From a virus, in the IMG/VR virus record IMGVR_UViG_3300042516_003171, positions 1 through 21,555 of that record: a stretch of 21,555 nt of DNA; one strand, given 5' to 3'. The position numbers and the translations under genes were made by a program. Positions 13,092 to 18,848 of the stretch are shown here, piece after piece (positions within the stretch are counted from its first letter, which is position 1; the number at the start of each line of letters is the position of its first letter). The notes under the pieces were generated by a model. That model was not told the origin of the DNA and did not search any database. It worked only from the letters and a program-made list of their open reading frames with translations.

Positions 13092-13337
13092 TCAGGATTG
13101 GATTCGCTCGACGACGGGATACACGTCGTAGTCCTCCGACAGTTCGACCGGGACGACGCGAATCCGCCCTTGCGTGTACTCGCCGGGATTCAGTTCACGC
13201 GCCGCCCGTTCCGCATCCTTGCGCGAGGAGAATTCGACCGTCTGGTAACTGACGACCTTCTCCTTCATGTCGCTCCAGCCAATCGCGCCGCTTAGTTGGA
13301 CCTTGTAGGTTGGCTTCGCGAAGAGGTTGCGGCTCAT
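13092..13337 (-). CDS. Small hypothetical protein (81 aa)
   Basis: Coupled to the gene before it by ATGA (ATG 13335-13337). Alpha/beta-like sequence: KPTYKVQLSGAIGWSDMKEK, SYQTVEFSSRKDAERAARELN, RIRVVPVELSEDYDVYPV. The strand-helix-strand order with FSSRKDAERAARELNPGEY resembles small domains in which a helix follows 'S..dAe.aA..l'. The protein was not recognised. It is the last gene before the hairpin region. Confidence 0.68.
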   Translation of the reverse strand: MSRNLFAKPTYKVQLSGAIGWSDMKEKVVSYQTVEFSSRKDAERAARELNPGEYTQGRIRVVPVELSEDYDVYPVVERIQS

Positions 13338-13600
13338 GGATACATCCCTCCGGCGCGGATGACGCTGATGATCGTCTCCGAATCATCGATGAGTTGTTGT
13401 CGTCGTTTCTCGCCCTCGCCGGTCGTATCCGCGCACTGATACATTCGGACGTAGAAAAGCGCGTCCTGAAGGCAGGTGAGCGCGGTGGCGGCGTGCGCGA
13501 GACGGGTTGATGCCGATGCGATGAAAGGATTCTGAAAATCATCGGCCATCAGTTCGAGTTGTTTGGCCAACTCATCGAGCGGGATGTTTCGGTTCATCAT
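13334..13600 (-). CDS. Small helical hypothetical protein (88 aa)
   Basis: ATGA overlaps at both ends. The protein is mostly helical (PLDELAKQLELMADDF, STRLAHAATALTCLQDALFYV, EKRRQQLIDDSETIISVI). The first codon could be either of two adjacent ATGs; the first (13598-13600) makes the overlap. Function unknown. Confidence 0.68.
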   Translation of the reverse strand: MMNRNIPLDELAKQLELMADDFQNPFIASASTRLAHAATALTCLQDALFYVRMYQCADTTGEGEKRRQQLIDDSETIISVIRAGGMYP

Positions 13601-13830
13601 AGCGTCTCCAGATCAGGTGTACCGGGGCAGAGCTTGTCGCCTTCCTCGCGCTCGATGATGAGTTCAAGGATTTGCGTGCCATCCTTCGCGATGAGGGAGC
13701 AGATATGTTTGTTGTCGTCGTAGATTGAGAGCGGTGTCGCGCCGTGTTCTTGCTCCTCGCCCGTTAGGATGGCGTTGAACAGGTCCACGATGGTTTGCGC
13801 GTTCTGTTTGGACTGGATGGTTAGTTTCAT
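13597..13830 (-). CDS. Small hypothetical protein (77 aa)
   Basis: Alpha/beta-like: MKLTIQSKQNAQTIVDLFNAIL, HICSLIAKDGTQILELIIERE, with an acidic character. The start ATG 13828-13830 overlaps the stop of the lysozyme-like gene as ATGA; the stop overlaps the next gene the same way. Not recognised. Confidence 0.66.
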   Translation of the reverse strand: MKLTIQSKQNAQTIVDLFNAILTGEEQEHGATPLSIYDDNKHICSLIAKDGTQILELIIEREEGDKLCPGTPDLETL

Positions 13831-14183
13831 TTCTTTGCTGTTGTTTGACTAATTTCGAGAGAGGAAAGTTTTCGCATGACGCGACGACCGTAAGCGCGGG
13901 AAGAGGAACGATGGATGGCTTTTGGCCCACCCTGCCAGATCCTTGCGAGCGATTCGTCGCTGAGATTGCGTCCGTAATGGCTTAGGTATGCGTGGGCGAT
14001 GAACGTCGCGACGGCTCGGTTGGTGACTTGGGCGTGCGCGTAGTGCGTCCCCATGATGCGATTAACATCTCTTACCATGATCGGCTTGATCTGGAGCGCG
14101 CCAAGCTCGCCGTGACGGCCACGGGCAAGATCGTTTCCGTGGGATTCGATCTGGATGAGCGCGGATAAAAGCAATGGATGCAT
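13827..14183 (-). CDS. Lysozyme-like / SLT-type transglycosylase domain protein (118 aa)
   Basis: Predicted peptidoglycan-cleaving domain, counted from ATG 14181-14183. LLLSALIQIESHGNDLARG (4-22) holds the catalytic Glu13 in the IES motif typical of soluble lytic transglycosylases. GALQIKP (28-34) matches the GxxQI motif, and RIWQGGP (81-87) matches the family's later N/W-G-G-P segment. No signal peptide is visible. It could be the endolysin, a virion-associated muralytic domain or a repurposed protein. It lies in the early leftward operon rather than with structural genes. A longer frame to 14294 overlaps the next gene and is Arg/Pro/Ser-rich, so I reject it. Confidence 0.72.
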   Translation of the reverse strand: MHPLLLSALIQIESHGNDLARGRHGELGALQIKPIMVRDVNRIMGTHYAHAQVTNRAVATFIAHAYLSHYGRNLSDESLARIWQGGPKAIHRSSSRAYGRRVMRKLSSLEISQTTAKK

Positions 14184-14229
14184 GATTTGATGCGCGGATG
14201 CGTGATTTTTATGCGATTTGATGCGCGGA
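14184..14229. repeat. 15-bp direct repeat before the lysozyme-like gene
   Basis: GATTTGATGCGCGGA occurs exactly at 14184-14198 and 14215-14229, a 31-bp period, directly upstream of the lysozyme-like start on the minus strand. The variant GATGCGTGATTTT lies between. It could be an operator or a small slippage duplication. Confidence 0.7.
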
Positions 14230-14256
14230 CAGGGTTTACCGGATAACCGGAGCGGC

Positions 14257-14535
14257 TTAAAGCCCTTTCGCCTTGGCGATGATGGCGCGAGCAAAGTCTA
14301 GATCGTCGTCGTCGGCCATCGGGTGCGCGAGGCGTTGAAGAGCGGCCAGCATAGCGGGAGCGGAGGCGATGAGGATGGCGTTGGATTCAACATTTCCGCC
14401 ATGCTCAGGCTCGATCTGAGATGCGTGCAGGCGGCAAACTCTAGTTCTCAGGCCATCGTTGCCGACTCGACAAATATCGTAAACTCCGGTGTCGATTTTC
14501 TTGGTTGTCCACGGGCCGGGGGTATAACTGCTCAC
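14257..14535 (-). CDS. TPGPW-family phage protein, copy 2 (92 aa, GTG start)
   Basis: Starts SSYTPGPWTTKKIDTG and contains NAILIASAPAMLAALQRL, the hallmark of a widespread small phage protein (TPGPW ... ANA.LIA.AP.[ML]L.AL) whose function is unknown. GTG 14533-14535 forms a GTGA overlap with copy 1. The middle is beta-like (VYDICRVGNDGLRTRVCRLH). The tail DDDDLDFARAIIAKAKG is helical. Confidence 0.8.
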   Translation of the reverse strand: MSSYTPGPWTTKKIDTGVYDICRVGNDGLRTRVCRLHASQIEPEHGGNVESNAILIASAPAMLAALQRLAHPMADDDDLDFARAIIAKAKGL

Positions 14536-14852
14536 AGGCTACCTCCAATCGCCTTTTCGATGACCGGGGCAATTCTAGCGCGAATCCATTCGGGCGATTC
14601 TCCGGCGTTTGCGTAAATCAGAGCCAGCGCCTCCAGCATTTCAGGCGCGGAGGCAATGAGCGTAGCATTTGCAAGCGGTTCGTCCATGTGCGGGGCGAAG
14701 GCGCTGACATTGACTCGCGCAAGGACAAGTTCGCCTTGCGGATGATTCAATGACGCATCGCTTCCATCGATGACCTCAAGGACAGACAGTTTCGAGTCGA
14801 ATCGATCTTCATCGAATCGGACAAGCCAAGGGGCGGGGGTATGGGTTTTCAT
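14532..14852 (-). CDS. TPGPW-family phage protein, copy 1 (106 aa)
   Basis: Same family as the following gene: THTPAPWLVRFDED at the start and NATLIASAPEMLEALALIY in the C-terminal half. The two proteins share the AN(A)xLIASAPxMLxAL block but differ elsewhere, so this is an old tandem duplication. It begins 4 nt after the stop of the upstream gene, with no strong Shine-Dalgarno. Role unknown. Confidence 0.8.
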   Translation of the reverse strand: MKTHTPAPWLVRFDEDRFDSKLSVLEVIDGSDASLNHPQGELVLARVNVSAFAPHMDEPLANATLIASAPEMLEALALIYANAGESPEWIRARIAPVIEKAIGGSL

Positions 14853-14856
14853 TGGT

Positions 14857-15456
14857 TCAGGCGTTAATGGTGTACTCAGACGTGAAACGAAGACCTTCCT
14901 TGCGGCCTGATTCGGAACCGCCTAGAACCACAGCCTCGCACGCGGAATCCGATAGCTGGCGGGAATAGGCGGTCCAATGTTCGCGTGCGTCGCAATAGGG
15001 GATGCCACAATCGCGGTTCAGGATATGCGCGAAGGATGAATAAAAGTCAGCGCGGACGGATTCGACCGCATCGTCCATTTCAATGGCGCGGAGCAATTGC
15101 GCGTCCATGCGGGAAAGGGTCATGCGCGGGAGCAGGATTTCCACGGCAAAGTCTGTAGCGTCGGCCCAGACGGAGCTGTAAGCGTTCGTCCTGAGCCACA
15201 GGGAGCCGTCCTGAAATAGATGGTAAACGGAATCGTCACCGCCAGTGCCGGCGCGGAAAGAGTCTGCTATGTCGTCCGCGAAAGGCGGGAGTTCCTCGAT
15301 TAAGTCTTGCTCCTCCCATGACAGGCTTCTGCACATGACGTAGGTATGGCGGATGTAGGCGAGCGCGGATTGCGGGAGGTTATCCGCGTGGAACGATAGC
15401 AGGATCGTGTCGCGAGCAATGATGCGTTCTAGGATGGGGAGCAATTTTGGATTCAT
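14857..15456 (-). CDS. Hypothetical acidic protein (199 aa)
   Basis: The start is set at ATG 15454-15456 (MNPKLLPILERII), behind the leader CAAATAAATCACGAATC; the longer frame to 15507 adds a Pro/Ser/Arg-rich head. The protein is mostly helical and acidic (SWEEQDLIEELPPFADDIADSF, ADATDFAVEILLPRM, AQLLRAIEMDDAVES) with scattered Cys. No family recognised. It precedes the TPGPW pair by 4 nt and is probably in the same transcript. Confidence 0.68.
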   Translation of the reverse strand: MNPKLLPILERIIARDTILLSFHADNLPQSALAYIRHTYVMCRSLSWEEQDLIEELPPFADDIADSFRAGTGGDDSVYHLFQDGSLWLRTNAYSSVWADATDFAVEILLPRMTLSRMDAQLLRAIEMDDAVESVRADFYSSFAHILNRDCGIPYCDAREHWTAYSRQLSDSACEAVVLGGSESGRKEGLRFTSEYTINA

Positions 15457-15534
15457 GATTCGTGATTTATTTGAGGAAGGACTTTGTGGCCTACCCTTTC
15501 GCAGCACGCTTTCGCATGATGCGCGGAGGATGGG

Positions 15535-15747
15535 TCAACGGTCAGCGTTGCAATAGGTGCGGTAATCTATGCGGCCGATCAGATAATCGGCGCATGCGCG
15601 GGAACGGTTTTCCGGCCATCCGACTGGGCCTGTCAGCCAATCAAATATGTCAGAGTATGTCAGGCCGCGTGCGGACTTGCGTGCGTGCGTGAGGTTACCG
15701 TTTAGGAGGTTGTCCACGGCGGTTGCTATGCGTTGGATTGAGGCCAT
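15535..15747 (-). CDS. Small hypothetical protein (70 aa)
   Basis: Start at ATG 15745-15747 (MASIQRIATAVDNLLNG) after the leader CAAATAAAACCCAT. The longer frame to 15864 runs through the upstream gene. Helical N terminus, then GLTYSDIFDWLTGPVGWPEN and SRACADYLIGRIDYRTY. The core resembles small domains that bind a short helix, but I cannot name a family. Confidence 0.6.
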   Translation of the reverse strand: MASIQRIATAVDNLLNGNLTHARKSARGLTYSDIFDWLTGPVGWPENRSRACADYLIGRIDYRTYCNADR

Positions 15748-15754
15748 ATGGGTT

Positions 15755-15946
15755 TTATTTGAGGTTAAAAGCTTCACGCCACGCGAGGTAATCGTGGCAA
15801 AGATCGGTGTCGAAAGAATAGACTCCAATGTCGGGAAAACCATCTGCGCGCAGACAGGTGACAAAAAGCCAGCGGCGGCCGTGCATCACGAATGGTTCCT
15901 CGCATTCGCGCAAACGTAGGAAAGGGACAAGCGGTATATTCGACAT
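15755..15946 (-). CDS. Small hypothetical protein (63 aa)
   Basis: Compact beta-rich sequence (LVPFLRLRECEEPFVMHGRRWLF, then GVYSFDTDLCHDYLAWREAF). The start ATG 15944-15946 lies behind GAATAAAACACC with no Shine-Dalgarno. Not recognised. Confidence 0.62.
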   Translation of the reverse strand: MSNIPLVPFLRLRECEEPFVMHGRRWLFVTCLRADGFPDIGVYSFDTDLCHDYLAWREAFNLK

Positions 15947-15972
15947 GGTGTTTTATTCGTTGGGTTTAGGGT

Positions 15973-16206
15973 TTAGAAAGTGCAGCAGCCGCAGCATGGC
16001 GCGTCTTCGCAGCGGCCGCGTGCATTGCGTGTACCCGTCCAGCCTGAAGATAGTTTGACGCAGACTAGATCGGTGCTTTGCGCGACGCGTCCAGTGCATG
16101 CGTTGCAATCTATGCGCCATGCGCGGCCGCGCTTAGAGACGGTTCCTAGGCCTGCGGGAACGGTTTCGTGACATTGGATGCACTGGCCTGAATATCGGTT
16201 GGTCAT
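15973..16206 (-). CDS. Zinc-ribbon-like protein with Cys-rich CEDAPCCGCC tail (77 aa)
   Basis: Cys9, Cys12, Cys34 and Cys37 (CIQC...CNAC) form a treble-clef or zinc-ribbon-like pair in the N-terminal 40 residues. The C terminus CEDAPCCGCCTF adds five closely spaced cysteines (66, 71, 72, 74, 75), a tail I have seen in other small proteins but whose role I do not know. A second metal site or disulfide knot is possible. Tandem 14-bp repeats lie right before the ATG (16204-16206). Function unknown; nucleic-acid binding would fit the ribbon. Confidence 0.68.
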   Translation of the reverse strand: MTNRYSGQCIQCHETVPAGLGTVSKRGRAWRIDCNACTGRVAQSTDLVCVKLSSGWTGTRNARGRCEDAPCCGCCTF

Positions 16207-16242
16207 TGGGTGCTTTGGTTTGGGTGCTTTGGTTTGGATGCT
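16207..16242. repeat. Tandem 14-bp repeats before the zinc-ribbon-like gene
   Basis: TGGGTGCTTTGGTT occurs twice in a row (16207-16220, 16221-16234), followed by a partial third copy TGGATGCT (16235-16242). On the coding strand this gives AACCAAAGCACCCA repeats ending at the start codon. It may be a protein or RNA-binding site in the leader, or simple slippage. Confidence 0.85.
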
Positions 16243-16254
16243 GTAGAGTGAAAG

Positions 16255-16277
16255 GAAGAGCCAACGCGTGGCTCTTC
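16255..16277 (-). terminator. Probable intrinsic terminator after the gp88-like gene
   Basis: A perfect 9-bp stem GAAGAGCCA (16255-16263) / TGGCTCTTC (16269-16277) with a 5-nt loop begins 5 nt beyond the stop of the gp88-like gene. On the minus strand it is followed by CTTTCACTCT, which is pyrimidine-rich but not a pure T-tract. This suggests partial termination before the zinc-ribbon-like gene. Confidence 0.6.
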
Positions 16278-16281
16278 GCGT

Positions 16282-16971
16282 TCAACCGACAACGAATCCG
16301 CTTGTGTCGGTCTTTGCTTTTCCCTTTGCCGTAAGACCAACGACGACACCCTTAGGATCGAGAAAACGTAGGTCGTTCTCGTCGCCATTAATGACCGGAA
16401 AACCTTGCCAATGCGTCGGGAGTACTTTGCCACGGAAAACAACCGCCACGTTGCCGCCACGTTTGAGAACATCGAGACATTGGGTTTCGTTGGTTTCTGA
16501 ACGGGAAAACGTGAGGGAATAATTGGACGGGAGTTTTCCGTCTAGGAAGGCCACCATACGGGCGAAGCTTTTCGTGTAGTCGTAAAAGCGGGTCGTCTTG
16601 AACGCTTGAATGACCGTATACCGCTCCCATCCAATGTCCGACGTTCCGTTTAAACGGATGACCGGAACCATTTTCTTGGCCTTGGCCTTACGGATGACCG
16701 ACGTGACGTTGTCTTTCAGCGTGGCAAGGAAGGTTTCACGGTCTTTGACGTAAAAAATGGTTTTTGCTGTGCGCGCCTTTTGCACGGAGTTAAACGCGCC
16801 ACGCCCCGCAAAGTAGAGGCAAAGGTTGTCACAAGCGACGGACGCATTGGGACAGACATTAATGAGGCCAGATAGTTTGCCGGGGGCAAGATAGAGAATG
16901 CCGGTCATGAAGCCACGTTTCTGGCCTTTGACGGTCTTTGCGTTGGTATCGATAGATAGGAGGGTTTTCAT
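16282..16971 (-). CDS. Conserved phage protein, gp88/DUF7227-like (229 aa)
   Basis: A conserved phage family of unknown function, recognised from memory by GFMTGILYLAPGKLSG (20-35), the Cys cluster at residues 40, 47 and 51 (C-x6-C-x3-C), MVPVIRLNGTSDIGWE (101-116), RFYDYTKS (128-135), SLTFSRSETN (152-161), DLRFLDP (200-206) and a final VGLTAKGKAKTD..GF. The three cysteines might bind metal or an Fe-S cluster, but this is a guess. The start ATG 16969-16971 is chosen because the upstream 66 residues are His/Pro-rich and cover a separate small ORF. A hairpin follows its stop. Confidence 0.75.
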   Translation of the reverse strand: MKTLLSIDTNAKTVKGQKRGFMTGILYLAPGKLSGLINVCPNASVACDNLCLYFAGRGAFNSVQKARTAKTIFYVKDRETFLATLKDNVTSVIRKAKAKKMVPVIRLNGTSDIGWERYTVIQAFKTTRFYDYTKSFARMVAFLDGKLPSNYSLTFSRSETNETQCLDVLKRGGNVAVVFRGKVLPTHWQGFPVINGDENDLRFLDPKGVVVGLTAKGKAKTDTSGFVVG

Positions 16972-16976
16972 GGGGT

Positions 16977-17084
16977 TCAATGGTTGGGGGTGAAGCCTAG
17001 GGATGATTCTAGATAGGCTTGGATTAGGACGAGGGTGACAATTGCAGCTGCAATGAGGAGTCGTTTTAGGGTGATGCGCTTCAT
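16977..17084 (-). CDS. Single-span membrane micropeptide (35 aa)
   Basis: Short frame 5 nt upstream of the gp88-like gene and in the same direction. It begins MKRITLKRLL, basic, then IAAAIVTLVLIQAYL, a hydrophobic helix, and ends SSLGFTPNH. The positive-inside N terminus fits a one-span inner-membrane peptide; a signal-peptide-like leader is the alternative. No strong Shine-Dalgarno. Its existence rests on composition and spacing. Confidence 0.5.
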   Translation of the reverse strand: MKRITLKRLLIAAAIVTLVLIQAYLESSLGFTPNH

Positions 17085-17141
17085 GATTTGGTTTGATTGC
17101 CGACTGCTGCCCATAGTTTCCTACGGGCAGTATATCGGAAA

Positions 17142-17327
17142 TCAACCGACCAACGCTCTTAATTGCCACGATTGAAGGTCAATATTTCCCGCACTTCGCC
17201 AAACCGATCTTGCGCGGGCTTCACATTCCCATTTTTGCATTGGGCCGCATGAGTCGGCTTCGGCGAATATGGCGCGAATCTCATCGGCAATCTCAGCGCT
17301 GACAGCGGTAAGGAGGTTTTCTTTCAT
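17142..17327 (-). CDS. Small hypothetical protein (61 aa)
   Basis: The first leftward gene, facing the divergent region. Helical: LLTAVSAEIADEIRAIFAEAD, then CGPMQKWECEARARSVWRSAG and DLQSWQLRALVG. A purine-rich leader precedes ATG 17325-17327 only weakly. Not recognised. A leftward promoter is expected between 17328 and 17410. Confidence 0.6.
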   Translation of the reverse strand: MKENLLTAVSAEIADEIRAIFAEADSCGPMQKWECEARARSVWRSAGNIDLQSWQLRALVG

Positions 17328-17488
17328 GAGTAAAGACTAGGCGACGGAGCGGAAGGAGTCAAAGAAAAAAACAAATTAATTTTTAAAGCGGGGCGAAAGG
17401 GGCGGAATCATTGGGGAAAATGCGCTTGTCGTCAGCTTGTCGTCAGCGCGCTTGTCGGGCCGTAAGGCCGTCTGTACGCTTCCGACAG
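17328..17488. promoter_or_regulatory. Divergent intergenic region with tandem 11-bp repeats
   Basis: Leftward early and rightward late transcription diverge here. An A/T-rich core (AAAAAAACAAATTAATTTTT, near 17366-17385) could hold promoters for both directions, although I cannot place a convincing -35/-10 pair. CTTGTCGTCAG occurs twice in tandem at 17425-17446, and CTTGTCGGGC follows at 17451-17460. Such repeats directly before a small-terminase-like gene recall binding sites for packaging initiation, but that is inference. Confidence 0.5.
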
Positions 17489-17941
17489 ATGAAGTTGACA
17501 GATGACCAGTGGAAAACGGCGCGCGGCCTGTACTTGGCGGGAAGCGACTGGGGAGCCATTTCGGGCAAGCTGGGGGCAAAGAAAGCGACTTTACAGAAGC
17601 GCGCTGAAAGAGAGGGGCTGACGAAATTAAGACGGGAGGCGAAATCGATTTCTCTTACAGACATTTCTGTAAGGACAGAAAAGAGTCTTGAGGCTCTCTC
17701 TATTCTCGTCAGGAATCGCCTCGCCGCCGATGCAGCTGCAACGCTTGAAAGGATCGACAGCTATGACCTTGACGGCATCAAGGATGAATCGGTCAGGGAA
17801 TCGATTCTAGGCAGCGTGGCGAAGCGGTCAGCACTCGTTTTCGGCTGGTCAGAGCAAGGTGAGGCTACCAGCGTGTCAATTAACTTGCTCGGCTCTATGC
17901 CTGATCGCTTCGCGGAGGTAGTCGTGAGTAATCCCGTTTGA
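17489..17941 (+). CDS. Terminase small subunit-like HTH protein (150 aa)
   Basis: Probable DNA-recognition subunit of the packaging motor. Counted from ATG 17489 (MKLTDDQWKTARGLYLAG), residues 3-45 form a helix-turn-helix (WGAISGKLGAKKATLQKRAEREGL) like that of small terminases. The C-terminal part is helical (SLEALSILVRNRLAADAA, ESVRESILGSVAKRSALVF), suited to oligomer formation. In-frame starts at 17411 (TTG) and 17420 (ATG) add a Cys/Arg-rich head encoded by the tandem repeats, so I prefer 17489. The caveat is that no large terminase follows, so a general HTH regulator is the alternative. Confidence 0.58.
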   Translation: MKLTDDQWKTARGLYLAGSDWGAISGKLGAKKATLQKRAEREGLTKLRREAKSISLTDISVRTEKSLEALSILVRNRLAADAAATLERIDSYDLDGIKDESVRESILGSVAKRSALVFGWSEQGEATSVSINLLGSMPDRFAEVVVSNPV

Positions 17942-18122
17942 AGTGAATATAACACATAATGTGCGACGGTGGGGGACTTATAGTCAGGATAAGTAAATCT
18001 AATGGGACAAAAGGATTGTTTTTCCACAGAATGGCACGATTGTTGACGTAGGACATGGCACCCCCTTTGCGGGGTGGCTTCGTTTACGATACCCCCCTCA
18101 AAAATTTTCCGCCTTTTTGACC
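17942..18122 (+). promoter_or_regulatory. Intergenic region with palindrome and stem-loop
   Basis: Holds CACATAATGTG (17953-17963), a short operator-like palindrome, and a stem CACCCC/GGGGTG (18059-18076, loop CTTTGC) followed by GCTTCGTTT, possibly a weak terminator or attenuator. Just before the next start is AAAAATTTTCC with no Shine-Dalgarno. No convincing -35/-10 pair. Confidence 0.4.
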
Positions 18123-18650
18123 ATGTTAAGTAAAATTAAAATTGGTCAAGTTATTTCTCTCAATCAAGCTGAGAGGAAGTTGGCCCACTTCGTAGCCAAG
18201 AATCGCAACGGCAATAACCGTCATTTCAACACTACGAACTTGAAGATAAGCGCGGATGACCCTGCGACTGTTGATCTTGAGGGCGTGTGCGGCGAGATAG
18301 CCTTCTGTAAGCTATTCAATGTCTATCCCGACATCGACACGGATCGCGAGCCTCCGCACCCGCTCTACGACGCGATTATCCCGCCCATCCCTCCGGGCAT
18401 TCGCATCGATGTGAAGACGACCAAGTACGAGAATGGCAAGCTACTGGTCGATGCGCGCAAAGGCTCGAAGACCGATGGAGTAGATTTCTATGCGCTGATG
18501 ACGGGTCAATTCCCCGGTCCGTATACGTTCAGGGGATTCATCGCGAAGGAGCATATCATCCAGCCGCATAGAATCGGAACGCTGATCAAAGGATACAAAA
18601 CCTACATGGCGGATCAGAGCGAACTGACCGACGAGGTAACTATATTCTAA
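18123..18650 (+). CDS. PD-(D/E)XK-fold nuclease (175 aa)
   Basis: A likely endonuclease. From ATG 18123, the core is Glu58 in GVCGEIAFCKLF, Asp83 in HPLYDAII, and DVKTTK (96-101) giving D96-x-K98 after a hydrophobic strand (GIRID). This is the PD-(D/E)XK order. Flanking parts: an N-terminal helix SLNQAERKLAHFVAKNR and a C-terminal YTFRGFIAKEHIIQP. Phage proteins of this layout act on host DNA or in packaging and recombination; no exact family is recognised. It lies between the terminase-like and capsid genes, where a large terminase would be expected, but it has no Walker motif and cannot be one. Confidence 0.72.
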   Translation: MLSKIKIGQVISLNQAERKLAHFVAKNRNGNNRHFNTTNLKISADDPATVDLEGVCGEIAFCKLFNVYPDIDTDREPPHPLYDAIIPPIPPGIRIDVKTTKYENGKLLVDARKGSKTDGVDFYALMTGQFPGPYTFRGFIAKEHIIQPHRIGTLIKGYKTYMADQSELTDEVTIF

Positions 18651-18848
18651 TTGACTCGTGATACATAAAATGTATCCATCCGGCTTATCGACCCTAAGCA
18701 AGGCGGAGGCTTGGTCAGCCATCGCAAAACTGTCTAAGCGGCAATGACGCTCCGCATCGGTCAGCGCGTAGGCTAGTCCGCCATCGTTTGATGGATGGAT
18801 AGAATGGCCTACCAAATGCAGATAACGTCGGTTTAATTTTTTCTCAAT
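18651..18848 (+). promoter_or_regulatory. Capsid-gene leader: inverted repeat, folded element, tiny ORF
   Basis: GATACAT-AAA-ATGTATC (18660-18676) is a perfect 7-bp inverted repeat, similar in core (ACATAA..TGT) to the palindrome at 17953. From 18702 to 18782, GGCGGA can pair with TCCGCC and enclose GGCT-TGGTC-AGCC and GCGG...CCGC stems, so an RNA fold is possible. A 25-codon frame (18670-18747, MYPSGLSTLSKAEAW...) could be a leader peptide, but I give it little weight. The capsid start follows TTAATTTTTTCTCAAT, without a Shine-Dalgarno. Confidence 0.4.

Noticed and set aside
18702-18782. tRNA-like fold before the capsid gene
   Set aside because: No GTTCRA T-loop, wrong arm lengths and no 7-bp acceptor stem; kept only as a possible folded leader.
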